Assembly (NCBI GenBank): GCA_002254335.1 | Contig: NIVA01000036.1 | Span: 1-12,436 of the forward strand | Length of the DNA stretch: 12,436 bases | Reading direction: 5' to 3' | DNA from: Bacteroidetes bacterium 4572_114 | GTDB lineage: Bacteria > Bacteroidota > Bacteroidia > Bacteroidales > 4484-276 | Part shown: positions 7,834 through 12,436 of the stretch, one piece after another | Position numbering within the stretch: the stretch's first letter is position 1 | Layout of the letters: each line of letters begins with the position of its first letter | The notes under the pieces: model-generated | What the model saw: the letters and a program-made list of their open reading frames with translations, nothing else | What the model was told of the DNA's origin: nothing | Database searches by the model: none | Program-made: the position numbers and the translations under genes

Positions 7834-9393
7834 ATGAACAACCAGGACAAATTACAGCAACTCATTGATTTGCGTGTAAAAGCACGCCAGGGCGGTGGCG
7901 AAAAACGCATTGTTGCCCAACACCAAAAGGGAAAATACACTGCGCGGGAGCGAATTGAAATGTTACTTGATGAAGGTAGCTTCGAGGAATACGACATGTT
8001 TGTTACCCACCGCAGCCATGATTTTGGCATGGAAGACAAAGTGTTTCTTTCTGATGGGGTAATCACGGGGCACGGAACTATTGACGGACGTGTTGTTTAT
8101 ATTTTCTCACAGGACTTTACCGTATTTGGTGGTTCTCTTTCAGAAACTTTTGCCCAGAAAATTTGCAAGATCATGGACCAGGCCATGAAAGTCGGTGCCC
8201 CGGTGATTGGGTTCAACGATTCGGGTGGTGCCCGGATACAGGAAGGGGTTAAAAGCCTGGCCGGTTATGCCGAGATTTTCCAAAGGAACATCCTTGCCTC
8301 CGGGGTTATCCCTCAAATTTCCGCCATCTTCGGGCCTTGTGCAGGAGGAGCGGTTTATTCGCCCGCACTTACTGATGTGGTGATTATGAGCGACAAAACC
8401 AGCTACATGTTTGTTACCGGCCCAAAAGTTACAAAAACCGTGACCGGAGAGACCATTTCAGAAGAAGATTTGGGTGGCGCCACGGTACATGCCACAAAAT
8501 CGGGTGTGGCCCATTTTAGGGCCGATGATGAGGATGAAGGCATTTTGCTCATCAGAAAAACTTTGGAATACCTGCCTCAAAATAACCTTGAAGACCCTCC
8601 TATTACCGAATGTCACGACCCGATAGACAGAAAGGACGATCATCTTAATGAGATCATTCCCGATTCAACATCAGAACCTTACGATATAAAAGATGTTATC
8701 CATTCAATTGTTGACGATCAGGAATTTCTTGAGTTCCACAGGCACTTCGCAAAAAATATTGTTGTGGGATATGCAAAATTTAATGGCCAACCGGTTGGAA
8801 TAGTTGCCAATCAACCTAATTTCCTGGCTGGCGTACTCGACATTGAAGCTTCGCGAAAAGCTGCACGTTTTGTAAGGCTCTGCGATTCTTTTAACCTCCC
8901 AATTATTACACTTGTTGACGTGCCCGGGTTCCTGCCGGGGAGCACACAGGAATACGGAGGGATTATAATACATGGGGCAAAATTACTTTTCGCTTATGGT
9001 GAGGCTACCGTTCCAAAAATCACCATCACCCTCCGTAAATCATACGGCGGTGCCCACGATGTGATGGGGTCGAAACAACTTCGGGGCGATGCCAACTACG
9101 CCTGGCCATCGGCCGAAATTGCAGTTATGGGGCCAAAAGGAGCCATTGAGGTATTGGAGGGCAGAAAAATGAAAGGGTTCAGCGATCCGCAAGAAGCGGC
9201 AAAGTATGTTGAACAAAAAGAAACTGAGTACCGTGATAAATTTGCCAATCCTTACGAAGCTGCAAAATACGGATATATCGATGATGTGATAGAACCCAGG
9301 AACACAAGGTTCAGGATTATCAGGGCATTGCAAACCCTTGCTTCAAAAAAAGATTCTTTGCCCGCCAAAAAACATAGTAATATACCATTATAA
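7834..9393 (+). CDS. mmdA: Methylmalonyl-CoA decarboxylase alpha subunit / acyl-CoA carboxyltransferase
   Basis: A 519-aa biotin-dependent carboxyltransferase of the crotonase-like superfamily, close to the usual length of the family. The N-terminal half has KGKYTARERIEMLLDEGSF, the oxyanion-hole block DSGGARIQEGV and GPCAGGAVYSPA. The C-terminal half has VDVPGFLPG, KSYGGAHDVMGSK and NYAWPSAEIAVMGPKGA. The fold alone cannot tell propionyl-CoA carboxylase beta from methylmalonyl-CoA decarboxylase alpha. The neighbours decide it: an OadG-like subunit, a biotin carrier and a Na+-translocating beta subunit follow, and no biotin carboxylase gene is present. It would move CO2 from methylmalonyl-CoA to carrier-bound biotin, releasing propionyl-CoA. 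The next gene follows after 12 bp. Confidence 0.92.
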   Translation: MNNQDKLQQLIDLRVKARQGGGEKRIVAQHQKGKYTARERIEMLLDEGSFEEYDMFVTHRSHDFGMEDKVFLSDGVITGHGTIDGRVVYIFSQDFTVFGGSLSETFAQKICKIMDQAMKVGAPVIGFNDSGGARIQEGVKSLAGYAEIFQRNILASGVIPQISAIFGPCAGGAVYSPALTDVVIMSDKTSYMFVTGPKVTKTVTGETISEEDLGGATVHATKSGVAHFRADDEDEGILLIRKTLEYLPQNNLEDPPITECHDPIDRKDDHLNEIIPDSTSEPYDIKDVIHSIVDDQEFLEFHRHFAKNIVVGYAKFNGQPVGIVANQPNFLAGVLDIEASRKAARFVRLCDSFNLPIITLVDVPGFLPGSTQEYGGIIIHGAKLLFAYGEATVPKITITLRKSYGGAHDVMGSKQLRGDANYAWPSAEIAVMGPKGAIEVLEGRKMKGFSDPQEAAKYVEQKETEYRDKFANPYEAAKYGYIDDVIEPRNTRFRIIRALQTLASKKDSLPAKKHSNIPL

Positions 9394-9405
9394 ATAATTA
9401 GAACA

Positions 9406-9774
9406 ATGCTATCAGAAATCCAATTTGACCTGTCAAATGTTTCAGGTTTTAGTATAACGGTTGCTGTGGTTGGTTATATAATTGTTTTTGCCGCCCTGGT
9501 GATGCTGTTTTTTATTTATAGCAGCATCCCAAAATTAATCAATATCAACGTAAGGCAAAAGCTGAAAAGACAAGGCAAGTGCGAAGATTGTGGCGACCTG
9601 CATATCGAAGGGGACGTAAATGCCGCAATAAGCATGGCGCTTTACCTTTACTTAGATGAGGCACATGATGAAGAGAGTGATGTTATAACCATCAAGCGCA
9701 TCTCGAAACAATATACCCCCTGGAGTTCAAAAATTTATTCTACCAATACTTATTTTAGAACGTTGAGACGATGA
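9406..9774 (+). CDS. OadG-like small membrane subunit of the decarboxylase
   Basis: A 122-aa protein with one strong N-terminal membrane segment (about residues 15-42, VAVVGYIIVFAALVMLFFIY) and a cytoplasmic tail. The tail contains EGDVNAAISMALYLYLDE and the late WSSKIY block often seen in Bacteroidota OadG-family proteins. The subunit holds the soluble and membrane parts of Na+-pumping decarboxylases together. A CEDCGD motif (around residues 60-65) has two cysteines and could bind a metal, which is inferred only. Its TGA overlaps the ATG of the biotin-carrier gene (ATGA at 9771-9774), implying translational coupling. Confidence 0.8.
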   Translation: MLSEIQFDLSNVSGFSITVAVVGYIIVFAALVMLFFIYSSIPKLININVRQKLKRQGKCEDCGDLHIEGDVNAAISMALYLYLDEAHDEESDVITIKRISKQYTPWSSKIYSTNTYFRTLRR

Positions 9775-10053
9775 AAAATTTCAAGTTTACCATAAAAGGC
9801 CACGATTACGATGTTGAAATCAAGGATTTTGAAGATAACATCGCACATATCGAAGTAAACGGTACCGTTTACCAGGTTGAGATCCATTGTTAAGGATGGG
9901 GACGTAGTAAAACTTGGCGACAAACTGTTGATGTACGAAGCCATGAAAATGGAAAATACTATTACCGCAGAAAAGGACGGGGTGATTAAAAACCTGAAGG
10001 TGCAACCGGGCGATAGTGTGTTACAGGGCGAGATGTTAATGGAAATTGAATAA
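9771..10053 (+). pseudogene. mmdC: Biotin carrier subunit of the decarboxylase, disrupted by an internal deletion and frameshift
   Basis: Two out-of-frame parts make up this gene. The 5' part (9771-9893) encodes 40 residues starting MKNFKFTIKGHDYDVEI, the usual N-terminal region of biotin-carrier subunits, and stops at TAA 9891-9893. The 3' part, in the +1 frame, runs from about 9883 to TAA 10051-10053. It encodes the second half of a biotinyl domain: VKDGDVVKLGDK, then EAMKMEN with the biotinylated lysine at codon 9946-9948, then VQPGDSVLQGEMLMEIE. The flexible linker and the first strand of the biotinyl domain (the usual PMPG-type turn) are absent. The junction lies around 9883-9891. A single-base error alone cannot explain it, because family members carry roughly 40-50 more residues here. 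Either a true deletion inactivated the gene or a repetitive Ala/Pro linker collapsed during assembly. Confidence 0.85.
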
Positions 10054-10075
10054 CAGACAAATAATTTCAGGACAA

Positions 10076-11419
10076 ATGAAAAAATTATTGACCGTTATCG
10101 GCATTATTTCAATACTTGGCCTCTTATCTTTTGCATTTCCCAAAACGTTTGAAATAACCGGCACGGGCACCGAAAAAGAAATCACCGCTCAGGACGGAAA
10201 TGTTAGCGGTAGCAACCAGGCAGATGAAATGACCCAAACTGATGCCGGCAAGGGTATCAGCAAATTTTTTAGGTACAGCGGCTTTGCCAATGCCACGCCC
10301 GGCCACCTTGTGATGCTTTTGGTGGGATTGGTTTTCATTTTTTTGGCCATCCGTTTCGAATACGAGCCTTTACTGCTCATTCCTATTGGTGTGGGCATAC
10401 TTATCGGAAATATCCCATTCATGCTCGAATCCGGGCTAAAACTTGGCATATATGAAGAAGGGAGTGTGATGAACTATCTCTATTTTGGGGTAACTGCCGG
10501 TATTTACCCCCCACTTATTTTTCTTGGCATCGGTGCCATGACAGATTTTTCATCGTTGATTTCCAACCCACGGCTAATGCTTTTGGGCGCTGCTGCCCAG
10601 GTTGGGATTTTTATAACTTTTATAGGGGCGCTTATACTTGGGTTTTATCCGGCAGAGGCCGGTGCCATTGGCATTATTGGCGGTGCAGACGGGCCAACGG
10701 CTATCTTCCTGTCGTCCAAGCTGGCCAACGGGATTAATATCCTGCCCGATGGCACTACCGTAAGAAACCTTATCGGGCCTATTGCCATTGCAGCCTATTC
10801 GTATATGGCACTGGTACCGGTTATACAACCACCAATCATGCGGCTGTTGACCAATAAAAAAGAGAGGCTTATAAAAATGAAGCCGCCCCGTGCCGTTACC
10901 AAACTTGAAAAAATCCTTTTTCCAATAATCGGTTTGTTGTTAACGGCTTTTATTTCCCCCAGTTCCCTGCCGTTGCTGGGCATGCTCTTTTTCGGAAACC
11001 TTTTAAAGGAAAGCGGCGTTACCAAAAGGCTTGCCGATACTGCCCGTAATTCGATGATAGATATTGTGACCATTCTCCTGGGCCTTACCGTGGGTGCATC
11101 GACCCAGGCCGATGTTTTCTTAACAGAGCAATCTATGTTAATTTTTGTACTTGGCGCATTATCATTTATGGTGGCCACGGCAGGGGGGTTAATTTTTGCC
11201 AAAGTGATGAACCTTTTCCTACGGGGCGAAAATAAAATCAACCCATTGATAGGTGCTGCCGGTGTATCTGCCGTACCCGACAGCGCAAGGGTTGTACAGA
11301 CCATGGGCCTGAAAGAAGACCCCAACAACCATCTGCTTATGCACGCCATGGCGCCAAATGTTTCCGGTGTAATAGGCTCGGCTGTTGCGGCTGGTATTTT
11401 GTTGAGCTTTTTGCTTTAA
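10076..11419 (+). CDS. mmdB: Na+-translocating decarboxylase beta subunit (OadB/MmdB family)
   Basis: A 447-aa integral membrane protein that decarboxylates carboxybiotin and couples this to Na+ export. Family hallmarks are GGADGPTAIFLSSKLA (with the conserved Asp of DGPT), the internal hydrophobic repeats, GVSAVPDSARVVQ, and LLMHAMAPNVSGVIGSAVAAG at the end. I chose the ATG at 10076. A TTG at 10046 in the same frame would overlap the preceding gene, while the peptide from 10076 (MKKLLTVIGIISILGLL) starts as a good membrane or signal segment. An unusual polar stretch of about 50 residues follows (GTGTEKEITAQDGNVSG...) before the conserved core. The gene ends at TAA 11417-11419, and a REP palindrome begins at the very next base. 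If the biotin carrier is truly broken, this subunit has no substrate unless a carrier is supplied from elsewhere. Confidence 0.92.
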   Translation: MKKLLTVIGIISILGLLSFAFPKTFEITGTGTEKEITAQDGNVSGSNQADEMTQTDAGKGISKFFRYSGFANATPGHLVMLLVGLVFIFLAIRFEYEPLLLIPIGVGILIGNIPFMLESGLKLGIYEEGSVMNYLYFGVTAGIYPPLIFLGIGAMTDFSSLISNPRLMLLGAAAQVGIFITFIGALILGFYPAEAGAIGIIGGADGPTAIFLSSKLANGINILPDGTTVRNLIGPIAIAAYSYMALVPVIQPPIMRLLTNKKERLIKMKPPRAVTKLEKILFPIIGLLLTAFISPSSLPLLGMLFFGNLLKESGVTKRLADTARNSMIDIVTILLGLTVGASTQADVFLTEQSMLIFVLGALSFMVATAGGLIFAKVMNLFLRGENKINPLIGAAGVSAVPDSARVVQTMGLKEDPNNHLLMHAMAPNVSGVIGSAVAAGILLSFLL

Positions 11420-11452
11420 ATTTCCTTAGCGACTTGAAGTCGCTTAGGAAAT
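11420..11452 (+). repeat. REP-like palindrome 1, abutting the mmdB stop codon
   Basis: A 33-bp imperfect palindrome. The left arm is ATTTCCTTAGCGACTT and the right arm AAGTCGCTTAGGAAAT. They pair throughout except for one T-T mismatch that recurs in most copies in the window. It starts directly after the stop codon and could also act as a terminator. It forms a same-direction pair with the palindrome at 11463. Confidence 0.85.
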
Positions 11453-11462
11453 AGAATGTTAC

Positions 11463-11493
11463 TTCCCTTAGCGACTTGGAGTCGCTTAGGGAA
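11463..11493 (+). repeat. REP-like palindrome 2
   Basis: TTCCCTTAGCGACT, loop TGG, AGTCGCTTAGGGAA. It is the same element as palindrome 1, but with CCC/GGG in place of TCC/GGA in the outer stem, a compensated change that keeps pairing. The inner T-T mismatch is kept. It lies 10 bp after palindrome 1, in the same direction. Confidence 0.85.
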
Positions 11494-11502
11494 TTGAAAT
11501 AG

Positions 11503-11598
11503 AACCACAAACTATTGATACACACCATAACGCCTATTGTTTTGGGTGTAATTGGTTCAGCGGTTGCGGCGGGGGGATGTTGATCTTTTTGTTATTAA
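11503..11598 (+). pseudogene. Decayed second copy of the 3' end of mmdB
   Basis: These 96 bp align with the last 96 bp of mmdB (11324-11419). Over the first 24 codons the DNA matches at 52 of 72 positions and the peptides at 16 of 24. The remnant reads NHKLLIHTITPIVLGVIGSA then VAAG, against NNHLLMHAMAPNVSGVIGSA then VAAG. A G-run (11571-11576) carries two extra bases that throw off the frame. Beyond it, MLIFLL can still be read in the shifted frame. Five codon differences (ATG to ATA twice, GCC to ACC, GCG to ACG, CTG to CTA) are G-to-A changes, as expected of a decaying copy. Like the intact gene, it is followed immediately by a REP palindrome. Confidence 0.8.
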
Positions 11599-11630
11599 TT
11601 TCCTTAGCGACTTGGAGTCGCTTAGGAAAT
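11598..11630 (+). repeat. REP-like palindrome 3, abutting the mmdB tail remnant
   Basis: ATTTCCTTAGCGACT, loop TGG, AGTCGCTTAGGAAAT, with the same single T-T mismatch as palindrome 1. It sits at the same place relative to the end of the mmdB remnant as palindrome 1 does to the intact gene. Confidence 0.85.
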
Positions 11631-11636
11631 ATCGGA

Positions 11637-11669
11637 ATTCCCTTAGCGACTCCAAGTCGCCAAGGGAAT
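11637..11669 (-). repeat. REP-like palindrome 4, inverted, next to the transposase gene
   Basis: ATTCCCTTAGCGACT, then CC, then AAGTCGCCAAGGGAAT. The loop reads TGG on the minus strand, so the unit is inverted relative to palindromes 1-3. With palindrome 3 it forms a head-to-head REPIN-like pair. It ends 4 bp before the stop codon of the minus-strand transposase gene. Confidence 0.8.
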
Positions 11670-11673
11670 AGCA

Positions 11674-12258
11674 TTAATAAATATCATCGATATCCTTGTC
11701 AGAAAGAATAATATATGATTGGTCATAAAAATTCTCAACATCAAAATTAACAATTTCCCGGGCCAAAGCTTGATTGGCGAGTGTTCCATTTCTCAATCCT
11801 AAATAATCCCGGAAGGAGGAGAATTCCCAATTTTCCATTTTCTTAACCAATCCATGAAGCTTGGGGTTTTGGTGAATATAGTGAAAGCAATTTCTTGCAT
11901 AAAATTCACCTTTAAAATTTAATTGTTTAGCTGTGGTATTGTGAGCAAATAACCGTCCTTTTTGGCCGGTCATTTTATTTATTGCCCTTGTGTATGAACT
12001 TAAAATCGTGCCTATATTTTTTGACAGTATTTGAACATTTGGCCGATGTTTTTCTCCAGTTGATAAACAACCGTTTTTATTTGCAATTATCATAAAATGA
12101 AAATGATTCGGTATAAGACACCATGCAAGAATTTCACAAAATGGAAATAATTGTTTCCTGATTTTTTCAAGAAAGAATAAGTAGTTATCCCTTTCAAAAA
12201 AAAGAGTCTCTTTTGATCTATTATAAACATGATAACAATAGTCTTCTTCGAAATGCAT
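11674..12258 (-). CDS. REP-associated tyrosine transposase (RAYT, Y1/HUH family)
   Basis: A 194-aa single-domain Y1 transposase related to IS200/IS605 TnpA. The N-terminal YHVYNRS (residues 9-15) is typical of RAYTs. The HUH metal-binding motif is NHFHFMI, with His52 and His54, preceded by WCLIP. The likely nucleophile is Tyr89 in SSYTRAINK, followed by KGRLFAHN. The C-terminal part contains HYIHQNPKLHGLVKKMENWEFSSFRDYLG. RAYTs nick and join single strands at REP hairpins and are usually held as one chromosomal copy rather than as a self-moving IS. The gene is flanked closely by palindromes of one family: two doublets just past its stop codon and a tandem array about 60 bp before its start. 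It looks more AT-rich than the neighbouring decarboxylase genes, which hints at a separate origin. All key residues appear intact. Confidence 0.9.
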   Translation of the reverse strand: MHFEEDYCYHVYNRSKETLFFERDNYLFFLEKIRKQLFPFCEILAWCLIPNHFHFMIIANKNGCLSTGEKHRPNVQILSKNIGTILSSYTRAINKMTGQKGRLFAHNTTAKQLNFKGEFYARNCFHYIHQNPKLHGLVKKMENWEFSSFRDYLGLRNGTLANQALAREIVNFDVENFYDQSYIILSDKDIDDIY

Positions 12259-12274
12259 GGAATTATCTTTTTTG

Positions 12275-12282
12275 CTAAAGTA
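12275..12282 (-). promoter_or_regulatory. Possible -7 promoter element of the transposase gene
   Basis: On the minus strand TACTTTAG lies 16 bp before the ATG, one base away from TAnnTTTG. No TTG is found at the exact spacing upstream. A very short leader would result. The call is weak. Confidence 0.3.
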
Positions 12283-12315
12283 TATCTTTTTATGTAAACT
12301 TTGAAGGGCTCGTTA

Positions 12316-12436
12316 ATTTCCTTAGCGACTTGGAATCGCTTAGGAAATGGATAGTAATTTCCTTAGCGACTTGGAATCGCTTAGGAAATGGATAGTAATT
12401 TCCTTAGCGACTTGGAGTCGCCTAGGAAATGGATAG
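12316..12436 (+). repeat. 41-bp-period tandem array of REP-like palindromes, running off the window
   Basis: Three 33-bp palindromes (12316-12348, 12357-12389, 12398-12430) are separated by the identical 8-bp spacer GGATAGTA, giving an exact 41-bp period. The window ends within the next spacer (GGATAG), so more copies may follow. The first two carry GGAATCGC, which weakens the inner stem. The third carries GGAGTCGCC. All three share the T-T mismatch and the outer stem ATTTCC/GGAAAT with palindromes 1 and 3. Confidence 0.85.

Noticed and set aside
9883..9893. Programmed ribosomal frameshift joining the two parts of the biotin carrier
   Set aside because: There is no slippery heptamer with a downstream structure, and a shift would still leave the linker and first biotinyl strand missing.
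10046..10075. TTG start for the beta subunit, 10 codons upstream of the ATG
   Set aside because: It would overlap the biotin-carrier stop region and put polar residues before a clean membrane-segment start. ATG 10076 is better placed.
10795..11349. Minus-strand ORF of 184 aa over the beta subunit gene
   Set aside because: It is antisense to a clear membrane subunit with conserved motifs, and its composition reflects the complement of that gene.
11674..12258. A complete IS200/IS605 insertion sequence
   Set aside because: There is no TnpB gene. The flanking palindromes are multi-copy REP-like units rather than one left end and one right end, and the N-terminal motif fits RAYTs.
12316..12436. 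CRISPR array
   Set aside because: The repeats are palindromic and evenly spaced, but the spacers are identical and only 8 bp long, and no cas gene is present. Matching palindromes occur outside the array.

Overview
The window comes from a member of the Bacteroidota, probably an anaerobic or facultative Bacteroidales-like lineage. Four signs support this. A very large secreted protein ends in a type IX secretion (T9SS) sorting domain. Two promoters fit the phylum's TTG-N(18-19)-TAnnTTTG pattern. A methylmalonyl-CoA epimerase/decarboxylase operon typical of propionate formation is present. Most genes lack an obvious Shine-Dalgarno sequence. No rRNA, tRNA or CRISPR array was seen.

Left part (1-2404). 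The window opens with the 3' end of an unidentified gene, then an 85-aa antitoxin-like protein with no toxin beside it. A hairpin separates this from a convergent gene for a secreted hypothetical protein of 245 aa. A roughly 290-bp divergent intergenic region leads to a CPBP/CAAX-type membrane protease.

Middle (2418-7165). A near-perfect Bacteroidota promoter drives a 1548-aa secreted, probably surface-attached protein. It has an N-terminal module, one Ig/PKD-like domain, ten tandem repeats of about 89 aa, a pair of GW...YWP modules, a second copy of the N-terminal module, and the T9SS sorting domain. A 15-bp perfect hairpin follows.

Propionate operon (7303-11419). The order is methylmalonyl-CoA epimerase, carboxyltransferase (alpha), a small OadG-like membrane subunit, the biotin carrier, and the membrane beta subunit. 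Together these would convert methylmalonyl-CoA to propionyl-CoA while exporting Na+. The biotin-carrier gene is broken: the linker and the start of the biotinyl domain are missing and the two surviving parts are out of frame.

Right edge (11420-12436). A REP-associated tyrosine transposase (RAYT) gene lies on the minus strand between clusters of imperfect palindromes sharing the core TTAGCGACTTGGAGTCGC. Two REP doublets lie on the oadB side. A 41-bp-period tandem array lies on the other side and runs off the window. Between the two doublets sits a decayed second copy of the last 96 bp of oadB, so the unit 'gene tail plus REP doublet' occurs twice in tandem. The RAYT/REP cluster, the decayed oadB tail and the broken biotin carrier are the most interesting parts of the window.
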